This document shows positions 15,466 to 20,621 of a stretch of 34,911 nucleotides of DNA, piece after piece. How positions within the stretch are numbered: the first letter of the stretch is position 1; every line of letters starts with the position of its first letter. Made by a program: the position numbers and the translations under genes. The notes beneath the pieces are model-generated. The model was not told the DNA's origin. It was given only the letters and a program-made list of their open reading frames with translations, and did not search any database. Origin of the DNA: a virus; the IMG/VR virus record IMGVR_UViG_3300031726_000026, positions 1 through 34,911 of that record; one strand, 5' to 3'.

Positions 15466-15650
15466 GCCTCCTCCTCATCTTTAAGGACAAACAAGCCAAC
15501 CGCATTGGCAATCATAAAAACAGCGCCACGGTTAACAAGTGCAAATTTGCCGCCGACATGGATTATTACTACCGGCTCGGATAATGTGTCGGCCCAAGTT
15601 TGCGCCGCTTCTTCCGAGTCAAAAGTCTGCTGAAAATCTATGGCATTCAC
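15462..15650 (-). CDS. Small hypothetical protein
   Basis: The frame has a GTG start overlapping the previous stop (GTGA) and gives 62 residues. The N-terminal half is acidic and amphipathic (FQQTFDSEEAAQTWADTL); the second half contains two short hydrophobic strands (PVVIIHVGGKFALV and AVFMIANAVGLFVL). It may be a small beta/alpha protein rather than a membrane protein. It is coupled at both ends to genes of the late operon. No family is recognised. Confidence 0.6.
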   Translation of the reverse strand: MNAIDFQQTFDSEEAAQTWADTLSEPVVIIHVGGKFALVNRGAVFMIANAVGLFVLKDEEEA

Positions 15651-15871
15651 GTCTGCGCCGCCTCATCCTTGACACTGCGCGGCAATGTTTGCGTCGCCTG
15701 TATCCCGATGTTAACCATCGTCTCTTGGAGTGCGTCAAACTCCGTTTGCAACTTCTGGATCACCTCCCAATCTGCCGCAGACTTTTGAGCGGAATCCAGC
15801 CTCACACGTGCGCGCTCTAGATTCTTTGCGGCCTCACTGATGCGGGTTATCGTTTGTTGGTCGAAGTGCAT
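15647..15871 (-). CDS. Small helical protein, first gene of the late operon
   Basis: The 74-residue product is Ala/Gln/Glu-rich and predicted helical (ISEAAKNLERARVRLDSAQK, WEVIQKLQTEFDALQ), so it may form a coiled coil. It is the first gene after the strong leftward promoter at 15902-15930; a GGAAGG site about eight bases before the ATG fits a ribosome binding site. No family is recognised. Confidence 0.6.
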   Translation of the reverse strand: MHFDQQTITRISEAAKNLERARVRLDSAQKSAADWEVIQKLQTEFDALQETMVNIGIQATQTLPRSVKDEAAQT

Positions 15872-15901
15872 GCGCAGCCTTCCGGGCGATTGAATGGGTC
15901 A

Positions 15902-15930
15902 AATATAGATGACTTTCGGTCAGTTGTCAA
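15902..15930 (-). promoter_or_regulatory. Strong leftward sigma70-type promoter for the late (packaging/head) operon
   Basis: On the minus strand, TTGACA (15930-15925) and TATATT (15907-15902) are 17 bases apart; the -35 is a perfect match and the -10 matches five of six. The spacer contains the palindrome TGACCGAAAGTCA (TGAC, five bases, GTCA), a possible operator. It lies immediately downstream of the terminator at 15937-15974, so it insulates and restarts transcription into the late genes. Confidence 0.75.
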
Positions 15931-15936
15931 ATAGGC

Positions 15937-15974
15937 AAAAAAATCCCGGCTCGCAACGTGCGGTGGCCGGGATT
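15937..15974 (-). terminator. Rho-independent terminator (leftward)
   Basis: Read leftward, the 9-bp perfect stem AATCCCGGC (15974-15966) and GCCGGGATT (15950-15942) encloses a 15-base loop. The stem runs straight into a tract of seven T (15943-15937). It would end the transcript coming from the tRNA-containing region and has no coding gene directly before it. Confidence 0.85.
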
Positions 15975-16024
15975 AGGACTTCGCCAGGCGGGAGGGAGCC
16001 TAGCATTCGGGGATGAGCCGAATT

Positions 16025-16101
16025 TGGTCAGAGATGATGGACTCGAACCATCAGCCTCCGGGTTCCAGGCGCGGCCGTCTACCAATTGACAATACTCTCT
16101 G
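16025..16101 (-). tRNA. tRNA-like gene, anticodon TGG (Pro), non-canonical
   Basis: The minus strand gives a 77-nt cloverleaf with a 7-bp acceptor (CAGAGAG with ATCTCTG, last pair G-A mismatched), a perfect 5-bp T-stem (GATGG/CCATC) with loop TTCGAGT, a D-loop AATTGGTA, and an encoded CCA end (16027-16025). The anticodon stem CCGCG/CCCGG has one mismatch, and the loop CCTGGAA places TGG at 34-36, but base 33 is C rather than the near-universal U. There is one extra base before the D-stem. The T-arm, acceptor and CCA are strong evidence for a tRNA; the anticodon assignment is uncertain and the gene may be degenerate. Confidence 0.55.
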
Positions 16102-16187
16102 AATTCTTTACTACCGCAAAAGTTGTTGGTGGCCGGCGCTGAACTCCGACTAAGCAGAATATTCACCAACAAGAAAGCATCTTTGCG

Positions 16188-16277
16188 AGGGAATCGAACC
16201 CTTTTTGCCTGCCCGGCTACTAGCGTGGAATCGAACCACTCGCGGAAGCTATCCGCACCACCAACGGACAAAGTTGC
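16188..16277 (-). other. Two tRNA T-arm-like hairpins in non-coding sequence
   Basis: GTGG-TTCGATT-CCAC (16239-16225) and AGGG-TTCGATT-CCCT (16202-16188) both look like T-arms, but neither lies at the right distance from a good anticodon arm. GCAACTTTGT (16277-16268) can pair with GCAAAGATGC (16186-16177) apart from one mismatch, which would enclose both arms in one 101-nt fold. They may be tRNA remnants or parts of a larger RNA. Confidence 0.4.
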
Positions 16278-16519
16278 TTACTTCTTGGCGCTGCACCAAC
16301 ACGGCTGCGGACCGTTTCCTAGCTTTATGGTAGAGCCGCTAAACTCATTTCAGGATAGCACCGCCGTCGCGTCGCTAGGTATCCCTTTTTTAACCATTGA
16401 TCCGCATGCGTCTTGATGCAAAACTACCGGCCTACTCGCGGCTTCCGCTTTCGGCCTTGTTGATCGCTGACTAACAGCTTGCGAAGATGCTTAAATCCAG
16501 GCATCAGACCAACACCCTC

Positions 16520-16547
16520 ACTCTACCACGCCCATCCCGGTTGTCAA
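16520..16547 (-). promoter_or_regulatory. Putative promoter of the non-coding unit
   Basis: On the minus strand TTGACA (16547-16542) and TAGAGT (16525-16520) are 16 bases apart. The -35 is perfect, the -10 matches four of six, and the spacer is one base short of ideal. Transcription would begin near 16513 and run through the tRNA to the terminator. Confidence 0.5.
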
Positions 16548-16705
16548 GGCTTGAAGATCGCTTCTTCGTATACTTTCATTAGTGCAGAATGGATACGCTT
16601 TTGCCCCTCGCACATGATCTGGAATAGCGAATCCATGCCCCAATCGTATACCTTCGCCCGCCGAAGCATGGCGTAATGATGCTGCTTGATCTTGCGTATG
16701 CTCAA
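16544..16705 (-). CDS. Small basic hypothetical protein
   Basis: A 53-residue frame starts with TTG at 16705, overlapping the upstream stop TGA, or with ATG at 16669 (41 residues). The product is basic and helical (MLRRAKVYDWGMDSLFQIM, RIHSALMKVYEEAIF). It is the last gene of a chain of overlapping small genes and ends within the -35 box of the next promoter. The start is uncertain and no family is recognised. Confidence 0.45.
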   Translation of the reverse strand: MSIRKIKQHHYAMLRRAKVYDWGMDSLFQIMCEGQKRIHSALMKVYEEAIFKP

Positions 16706-16941
16706 GGCTTCACCCCGTACTTTGCGCGGATGGCGTCATGCGCTCTTTCGCCAGGCCGCAGACTGTATTGGAAGTCTTTAGCGATCTTCTCGCAATCGGC
16801 CGCGACCAGGCGGGTGAAGGCTTCGAGTTGCGCTAGCGTAAACGTGTAGCGCATGCCGGAACTATTTTCTAGCGTAGTCGGTCCGTGCAGGTCCATGCCG
16901 CTTCCCACCTCTTCCGCCATCTTCCGAAGCTCCGGACTCAT
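16702..16941 (-). CDS. Small hypothetical protein
   Basis: The ATG at 16941 overlaps the stop of the tiny membrane gene (ATGA) and gives 79 residues beginning MSPELRKMAEEVGSGMDLHG. An upstream in-frame extension to 17082 is Arg-rich and overlaps two other coupled frames, so I reject it. The product has a helical C-terminus with LEAFTRLVAADCEKIAKDFQY and RAHDAIRAKYGV. No family is recognised. Confidence 0.6.
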   Translation of the reverse strand: MSPELRKMAEEVGSGMDLHGPTTLENSSGMRYTFTLAQLEAFTRLVAADCEKIAKDFQYSLRPGERAHDAIRAKYGVKP

Positions 16942-17042
16942 ACCCACCTCACCGAAGCCACAACGCACACGATCAGCCCGAGAACGTACAGCGCGCCGAC
17001 GCATGAGCCGATGGCGATTACTGCGCGGTCGTAGATGGTCAT
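16938..17042 (-). CDS. Tiny single-pass membrane protein
   Basis: The 34-residue frame starts with MTIYDRAVIAIGSCVGALYV and continues with LGLIVCVVASVRWV; it is almost entirely one hydrophobic helix (residues 8-30). Start and stop both overlap neighbours by ATGA, which supports it as a real gene although it is very short. A role in lysis control or membrane function is possible but not shown. Confidence 0.55.
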   Translation of the reverse strand: MTIYDRAVIAIGSCVGALYVLGLIVCVVASVRWV

Positions 17043-17197
17043 TTGTTTTCCGCGTCCATAATTTCCGCCGATGAAACATCATAGTCTGCGCTGCCTAACT
17101 CATTGCAGTACGCGATCACTTTGGCTTGCGAATAGAACGCAGCCACTGGCTCGCCATAGCCCTCGTATGGATAGTCAGGAACAACCAGATAAATCAT
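17039..17197 (-). CDS. Small acidic hypothetical protein
   Basis: The 52-residue frame begins MIYLVVPDYPYEGYGEPVAA and ends SSAEIMDAENK. Its ATG overlaps the stop of the HTH gene (TGATG), and its stop overlaps the start of the tiny membrane gene (ATGA). The composition is acidic and aromatic. No family is recognised. Confidence 0.6.
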   Translation of the reverse strand: MIYLVVPDYPYEGYGEPVAAFYSQAKVIAYCNELGSADYDVSSAEIMDAENK

Positions 17198-17418
17198 CAC
17201 TTTGCCGGGCCTTTCATGGTTATGTCGATGCTGACCTTGCCGCGCGGAATCTTAGACAGCGCCATTCCCACATAAGGCGGCGCTTTCTTAGGCTTAGTCG
17301 GGCTGACATATGCTTGCAAGGTGCGGAATCCGATGCCGAGGGCGCGCGCACACTCCTGCTGCGTCAATCCCGTCCTGGCGATCAGGGCGCGGAGTTGGGT
17401 TGCGTTAAGTGCGGTCAT
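17197..17418 (-). CDS. Helix-turn-helix DNA-binding protein
   Basis: The ATG at 17418 overlaps the upstream stop (ATGA) and gives 73 residues; an upstream in-frame ATG at 17442 is less likely. Residues about 7-33 (LRALIARTGLTQQECARALG followed by IGFRTLQAYV) form a classic HTH of the Cro/XRE type, with T-Q-Q-E-C-A as the first helix turn and R-T-L-Q as the recognition helix. The C-terminal part is basic. It is probably a small transcription regulator; its operator is unknown. Confidence 0.7.
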   Translation of the reverse strand: MTALNATQLRALIARTGLTQQECARALGIGFRTLQAYVSPTKPKKAPPYVGMALSKIPRGKVSIDITMKGPAK

Positions 17419-17684
17419 GGCTTGATGTACATGGCGATCCAATCGCGGATCGATTCGTGCTCTTGCTCGCCATCTACGTCCTTGTAAATGCCAGTTCCTT
17501 CACGGTAAAACTGGCAAGTCTCGGCGGTCTTGTTTGCCGCCAGTTGAGCATCGGCCAGCATATCGTCATTGATAAGCGAGAATCCAAACAGGCATTCGTG
17601 GCTCGATCCTTCAACGGTATAGTTGCTATAGCCGAAGTCCTCAGTCTTGCAGAACATGCAAGCAGTGCAAAGCTTCTCACTCAT
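17415..17684 (-). CDS. Small Cys-rich protein
   Basis: The ATG at 17684 follows a good ribosome binding site (GGGAGAG) and gives 89 residues starting MSEKLCTACMFCKTEDFGYS. The N-terminal C-x2-C-x2-C, with later Cys residues at about 31 and 57, could bind zinc. The C-terminus is acidic. The long in-frame extension to 17879 runs through the inverted-repeat element and is rejected. The gene follows the structured leader at 17700-17856, which may control it. Confidence 0.65.
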   Translation of the reverse strand: MSEKLCTACMFCKTEDFGYSNYTVEGSSHECLFGFSLINDDMLADAQLAANKTAETCQFYREGTGIYKDVDGEQEHESIRDWIAMYIKP

Positions 17685-17699
17685 TTTCTCTCCCTGCAA

Positions 17700-17856
17700 T
17701 GCGGTTGGAAGTGGGGGCGGGACATTACCCCCGCTAGTTAGCCCTGAGCAGCCACGTATCGATTCCCTGATACACCGTTGGAATTCACGCGCCAAGTCGC
17801 TATATCTCAGTCCTACGTGCATGCGTGACTTACATGCTTCCCCACTTCCAACCGCA
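17700..17856 (-). ncRNA. Candidate structured leader RNA bounded by a perfect 17-bp inverted repeat
   Basis: TGCGGTTGGAAGTGGGG (17700-17716) and its exact complement (17840-17856) are 123 bases apart. As minus-strand RNA they form a long closing stem around internal hairpins, including GTATC/GATAC, GCATG/CATGC and GGGGG/CCCCC. The 3' arm ends 16 bases before the ATG of the Cys-rich gene, leaving the ribosome binding site outside the stem. This is the layout of a cis-regulatory RNA. I do not recognise a known class, and the flanks show no target-site duplication. Confidence 0.5.
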
Positions 17857-18047
17857 CTCTTGAAATGCGTTAGTACCACAAAACAAACTCTGTCCCGTCC
17901 GCCCAGACGTAGACGGTGCAGCGCTGAATTAGTGCCGGACTTTCACCGGCTTTGAGCGCATTGGCTGCGATCTATGGTGCGTGCTACGGTTGGTTAATCA
18001 CTTTGTTACGCCTCAGCGCGCCCGTAAGAGCCGCCGGCGTTGGTCGA
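17857..18047. other. Non-coding interval with hairpins
   Basis: No supported gene lies here. The minus strand contains a 5-bp hairpin GCCGG, loop TGAAAGT, CCGGC (17950-17934) and several GC-rich short stems. The GCCGGTGAAAGTCCGGC string recalls part of cobalamin riboswitches and group II introns, but other conserved elements of those RNAs were not found. Confidence 0.4.
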
Positions 18048-18104
18048 TCAGATCAGGTCAAATGCGCGTTGAGCGCTAGCGGTGAACTTATGACTTCGCA
18101 TCAT
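18048..18104 (-). CDS. Possible 18-residue leader peptide
   Basis: The frame MMRSHKFTASAQRAFDLI sits behind an unusually strong ribosome binding site (AAGGAGG, five bases before the ATG) and ends just before the structured interval. It overlaps the end of the preceding gene. It may be a leader peptide or a spurious frame. Confidence 0.35.
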   Translation of the reverse strand: MMRSHKFTASAQRAFDLI

Positions 18105-18240
18105 GTGCCTCCTTTCCTTGTTGAGTGGGCGTAGTGCGCCCGGCTTCGGGAACTACATCATAAACCGTAATCGACTGCATCTCCTCGAACTCGCGCAAGT
18201 AGCTGGCGCAGAGGTCGTCGTCGGTTGGCTTATCGAGCAT
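18088..18240 (-). CDS. Small acidic hypothetical protein
   Basis: The 50-residue frame starts MLDKPTDDDLCASYLREFEE and ends GKEAHDAKS. A GGAGAG site eight bases before the ATG supports it. It follows the basic protein gene by 35 bases. The N-terminal two thirds is acidic and helical. No family is recognised. Confidence 0.55.
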   Translation of the reverse strand: MLDKPTDDDLCASYLREFEEMQSITVYDVVPEAGRTTPTQQGKEAHDAKS

Positions 18241-18275
18241 TATTGATTCTCTCCTCAAGCGCCGGAGGGCGCGGG

Positions 18276-18560
18276 TTAGGCTGCTTTGATCGGGCGTTCG
18301 TAAGCCTTGATGCGCTGATTCAGCGTGAGCTTTGCCTCATCGCTGGTGCGCGGCGTGTAGATCAGCGATTGTTCGGCGCGACGAACCGAACGCGCGGACG
18401 GAATCTTGCGACCGCTACCGATTTTGCGCAGGACTTCGGCGCGCTTGATGCGCTTGTCACGATTCGCGGACGTGCGATACGCCTGCATGGAATGCGACGG
18501 ACGGCGCTTGCTGCGGCCAATCTTTTGACCCTTCGCGCCTTGTTTGATTTGGTTTGCCAT
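18276..18560 (-). CDS. Small, very basic protein
   Basis: The 94-residue product is rich in Lys and Arg along its whole length (KGQKIGRSKRRPSHSMQAYR, RDKRIKRAEVLRKIGSGRK), suggesting binding to nucleic acid or to acidic protein. An AAGGA ribosome binding site precedes the ATG, and a promoter-like pair lies at 18601-18629, so it may be strongly expressed. No family is recognised. Confidence 0.6.
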   Translation of the reverse strand: MANQIKQGAKGQKIGRSKRRPSHSMQAYRTSANRDKRIKRAEVLRKIGSGRKIPSARSVRRAEQSLIYTPRTSDEAKLTLNQRIKAYERPIKAA

Positions 18561-18561
18561 T

Positions 18562-18654
18562 TCAGGATTCCTTTAGTTTATCGCGGGATGCGATGACCTC
18601 ACTATGCGCCACCCAAGCGCGCATGTCAAGCGCTTTAATTGTAACAGTAGTCAT
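18562..18654 (-). CDS. Possible 30-residue peptide
   Basis: The frame begins MTTVTIKALDMRAWVAHSEV. Its start overlaps the upstream stop by ATGA, and its stop lies one base before the ATG of the basic protein gene. The coupling supports translation, but the same DNA holds a promoter-like pair, so it may be only partly functional. Confidence 0.4.
   Translation of the reverse strand: MTTVTIKALDMRAWVAHSEVIASRDKLKES
18601..18629 (-). promoter_or_regulatory. Putative promoter for the basic protein gene
   Basis: On the minus strand TTGACA (18629-18624) and CATAGT (18606-18601) have a 17-base spacer; -35 perfect, -10 four of six. The start would be near 18594, 34 bases before the ATG at 18560. Confidence 0.5.
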
Positions 18655-18797
18655 GGCGCCTTACGATAGAAGCGTGGACGTGGCAACTGATCTTTGCGTC
18701 CCTCTGTGTAGTTCGGAAGAGACATGGCGCGCGTGATCTGCCGATGCCAGACGCATTTTGGCTCTGTCTTGTGCGGGAAGAATGCCTTCTGTCTCAT
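18651..18797 (-). CDS. Small basic hypothetical protein
   Basis: The 48-residue frame begins MRQKAFFPHKTEPKCVWHRQ and ends RPRFYRKAP. A GGGAGA site lies just upstream of the ATG, and the stop overlaps the next start by ATGA. A longer competing frame (18661-18918) covers the same DNA, but the signals favour this one. No family is recognised. Confidence 0.5.
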   Translation of the reverse strand: MRQKAFFPHKTEPKCVWHRQITRAMSLPNYTEGRKDQLPRPRFYRKAP

Positions 18798-18907
18798 AAA
18801 GTTCTCCCGTTAACCTACGTTTCCCTGAGCTAGGCACTCCAAGCAAAACTGCGCGCTGTACGGCATCTTGGCATCGCCTGCAAGCCACGCGCTGGCCGTC
18901 AACGGGC

Positions 18908-19099
18908 TTACGCAGCATTACTAGGCGGCGCTTCCATCATCGACTGCGGATCAGTGCGAAACTTTTCTACTTCAGCGGGTGTAAATGGCCTGTCTGAAAT
19001 TCCGCGCACGATAAGTGTTTTACCGTGCCACAGTGAATAACGGTTTATGTTCGCCTCAACGCATACCAGTGGCGGGGCTTTGGTGAGTAGTTTAATCAT
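18908..19099 (-). CDS. Small hypothetical protein
   Basis: The ATG at 19099 overlaps the upstream stop (ATGA) and gives 63 residues beginning MIKLLTKAPPLVCVEANINR. An upstream in-frame ATG at 19132 is less likely. The product contains short strands (YSLWHGKTLIVRGI) and ends in a low-complexity tail. Sequence 18798-18907 after it holds no supported gene. No family is recognised. Confidence 0.6.
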   Translation of the reverse strand: MIKLLTKAPPLVCVEANINRYSLWHGKTLIVRGISDRPFTPAEVEKFRTDPQSMMEAPPSNAA

Positions 19100-19590
19100 G
19101 CTTCGACACTCCGCATCGCTAGGTCGATGCACTTGAGCGGGTCAACGCAGCGAAATGAAAAATCACTTCCTGCATCATCCGTAACAGTGATAACCCATCG
19201 CGCGTCTTTCCCATCATCTTGCGGCCAGCACTTCCACTTCACGCAGAACCGCAGCCGGAGCGCGTCGAGCATATCGCTATTCATGTTTTCGACAGTCTCC
19301 CTAATTACATCTTGCGGTGGACGCAATATATTAGCGGCACCATTGCCCAATGGGCCAAGCGGAGATTGATTGTTAAGCTTGGAGGCAGCCATTCTTTTGT
19401 CCTGCGCTTCACCGACTGGATCGGTGCTTGGCGGATCAATCGACCCAATCTGTCCCGGACCATTCGCAGTGCCACCAGCCGCCGAAGTCTCGCGGGCGCT
19501 TGGCTGGTAGGGCGGCTTCCCTAATCCTTCTCGCTCTCCGTTTTGCTCGCTATACATTTTGTTCGCCGCAATGCGTTCGTTCTCGTTCAT
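19096..19590 (-). CDS. Hypothetical phage protein
   Basis: The 164-residue product has a disordered N-terminal half rich in Gly, Pro, Asn, Ser and Glu, then a helical segment (VIRETVENMNSDMLDALRLR) and a C-terminal strand region with RFCVKWKCWPQDDGKDARWV and two further Cys-containing strands. It is coupled to the next gene by ATGA. No family is recognised. Confidence 0.6.
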   Translation of the reverse strand: MNENERIAANKMYSEQNGEREGLGKPPYQPSARETSAAGGTANGPGQIGSIDPPSTDPVGEAQDKRMAASKLNNQSPLGPLGNGAANILRPPQDVIRETVENMNSDMLDALRLRFCVKWKCWPQDDGKDARWVITVTDDAGSDFSFRCVDPLKCIDLAMRSVEA

Positions 19591-19610
19591 AAATCCTCCG
19601 TCCGGTTAGA

Positions 19611-19841
19611 TTAGACAGTAATCGGCCTCTTGCTAGTACGCGGTTCGAACAGACCGCCATCAGGGCCGCATGCGCGCCCAGCTTTGCGCATGAACTCGCA
19701 GAATTCTTTGCCGCGTCCATCAACAGGGTCAATTGTCGCACCACACTTAGCCACACTATGAGCCTGTCCAATGGTGAATTCCCACCAAAGTATTTTGGTA
19801 CTGAGCACTTGGTAATGCTCGCAATCCTTGCATAGTTTCAT
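19611..19841 (-). CDS. Small Cys-containing protein
   Basis: The 76-residue product starts MKLCKDCEHYQV, with C4-x2-C7, and has further Cys at about 33, 48 and 59, so a small zinc site is possible. A GGGGA site lies about eight bases before the ATG. The C-terminus is basic and contains EPRTSKRPI. No family is recognised. Confidence 0.6.
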   Translation of the reverse strand: MKLCKDCEHYQVLSTKILWWEFTIGQAHSVAKCGATIDPVDGRGKEFCEFMRKAGRACGPDGGLFEPRTSKRPITV

Positions 19842-19891
19842 ATCGATTCCCCAATCAAGTTATGTTGAATCAAAACAACGAAAGTGACAAT

Positions 19892-20038
19892 TTACGGCAG
19901 CGCCTTAGCCGCACGCTTCATCGCCCGATATACGCTGCTCGGCCGCACTCCGACCGCCTTAGCCGCAGCGTAAGGCGTCGCTCCCTTGCGAACGAGCCGA
20001 AGCGCTTTTGTCACTTCGGCTGATTGTCTCGCACCCAT
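19892..20038 (-). CDS. Small helix-turn-helix protein
   Basis: The ATG at 20038 overlaps the stop of the Ala-rich gene (TAATG) and gives 48 residues. The segment TKALRLVRKGATPYAAAKAV followed by GVRPSSVYRAMKRA is a compact HTH like those of resolvase C-termini and short phage regulators. A longer Gly/Cys/Arg-repeat frame reading upstream is a shadow of the repeats. It is probably a DNA-binding protein. Confidence 0.7.
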   Translation of the reverse strand: MGARQSAEVTKALRLVRKGATPYAAAKAVGVRPSSVYRAMKRAAKALP

Positions 20039-20583
20039 TACGCCGCTTCTTCTATCTTGGCGCAGATGCGGCGCAGTTCTTTGGCTTGAGCGGCCCCCGC
20101 AGCGTCCCCCGCAGCGGCCCACGCAGCGGCCCCCGCAGCGTCCCACGCAGCGTCCCCCGCAGCGTCCCCCGCAGCGGCCCACGCAGCGGCCCCCGCAGCG
20201 GCCCCCGCAGCGTCCCCCGCAGCGTCCCACGCAGCGTCCCCCGCAGCGTCCCACGCAGCGTCCCCCGCAGCGGCCAATTCTTTATCCGTCGACTCGCCAT
20301 TGGCGAACCGTTCGGCAACGTCAAGCGCCGCGATGCTGCGCGGATCGGTCATCAAGGGCTGAACCTGCCGCGCGCACCAAACGGCATACAGTCGTATTTC
20401 CCGGTCATAGCCTTTGACCGCGCGCAGGCACCACAGCGCATCATCAAGTCCATTCGAGTCCAGCACGGTAACGATGGACACCGGCACATCGTCGGCTTTG
20501 GTCTTGCCCAGGTGGCGTAGGAGCTTTTCCCAGCCCTCTTCACAGGGTGCGTGTTCGCGTATTGCATTCAGGGTGGTATGCAT
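20038..20583 (-). CDS. Ala-rich repeat protein
   Basis: The 181-residue product has a folded N-terminal part (residues 1-103, including IREHAPCEEGWEKLLRHLGK and YDREIRLYAVWCARQVQPLM) and a long run of short repeats (residues about 104-168) built from A-A-G-D, A-A-W-D, A-A-G-A and A-A-W-A units. It ends with KELRRICAKIEEA. Proteins of this layout are common in phages and some are annotated as putative immunity proteins; their function is not firmly known. A GGAGAG site precedes the ATG and a strong promoter lies at 20622-20650. It is coupled to the HTH gene that follows. Confidence 0.75.
   Translation of the reverse strand: MHTTLNAIREHAPCEEGWEKLLRHLGKTKADDVPVSIVTVLDSNGLDDALWCLRAVKGYDREIRLYAVWCARQVQPLMTDPRSIAALDVAERFANGESTDKELAAAGDAAWDAAGDAAWDAAGDAAGAAAGAAAWAAAGDAAGDAAWDAAGAAAWAAAGDAAGAAQAKELRRICAKIEEAA
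20090..20276 (-). repeat. Low-complexity tandem repeat coding the Ala-rich tract
   Basis: The DNA is built from near-identical units gcagcg followed by gcc or tcc and then ccc or cac, with a period of 9, 12 or 15 bases. All copies stay in frame, so the repeat number can vary by slippage without breaking the gene. It is not a CRISPR array, as there are no unique spacers. Confidence 0.8.
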
Positions 20584-20621
20584 TGTTCTCTCCGGTAGTT
20601 GCGCTCGATTAGCGCTCAGGC

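Larger units (their letters stand above)
15937..16513 (-). ncRNA. Candidate structured non-coding transcript with embedded tRNA
   Basis: No convincing coding frame occupies 15975-16540, yet the stretch is bounded by a promoter-like pair (16520-16547) and a clear terminator (15937-15974), giving an expected RNA of about 575 nt. Visible structure on the minus strand includes the tRNA-like gene at 16025-16101, a 9-bp stem TTGTTGGTG/CACCAACAA (16172-16164 with 16131-16123), and a 7-bp pairing GTCCGCA/TGCGGAT. Two T-arm-like hairpins with loop TTCGATT (16225-16239 and 16188-16202) are also present, and the motif GTTGGT occurs four times. It may be a run of decayed tRNAs or one large structured RNA. 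Large phage RNAs such as GOLLD and ROOL are known to occur near tRNA genes, but I cannot show homology. Confidence 0.4.

Noticed and set aside
16188-16277. Two additional complete tRNA genes
   Set aside because: T-arms are clear, but D and anticodon arms with correct spacing could not be built, so they are listed only as T-arm-like hairpins.
17700-17856. Mobile element (MITE-like) with terminal inverted repeats
   Set aside because: Flanking bases show no target-site duplication and no second copy was seen; a structured leader RNA is preferred, but not proven.
17684-17879. N-terminal extension of the Cys-rich protein through the inverted repeat
   Set aside because: The internal ATG at 17684 has a strong ribosome site, and the extension only translates the structured element.
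17857-18047. Cobalamin riboswitch or group II intron fragment suggested by GCCGGTGAAAGTCCGGC
   Set aside because: The other conserved boxes of these RNAs were not found, so only a hairpin is claimed.
18661-18918. 85-residue minus-strand frame with CRRC near its start
   Set aside because: It competes with a 48-residue frame that has a ribosome site and a coupled ATGA end; the longer frame has neither, though its first third could still hold a small Cys peptide.
20090-20276. Possible CRISPR array
   Set aside because: The repeats have no unique spacers and keep one reading frame, so they are a coding low-complexity repeat.
19892-20324. Long frames made of GRCGGRCVG or RGTLRGPLRG repeats on the minus strand and matching Pro/Arg repeats on the plus strand
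   Set aside because: They are shadows of the 9-15 base repeat in the Ala-rich gene; only the Ala frame has a folded N-terminus, ribosome site, promoter and TAATG coupling.
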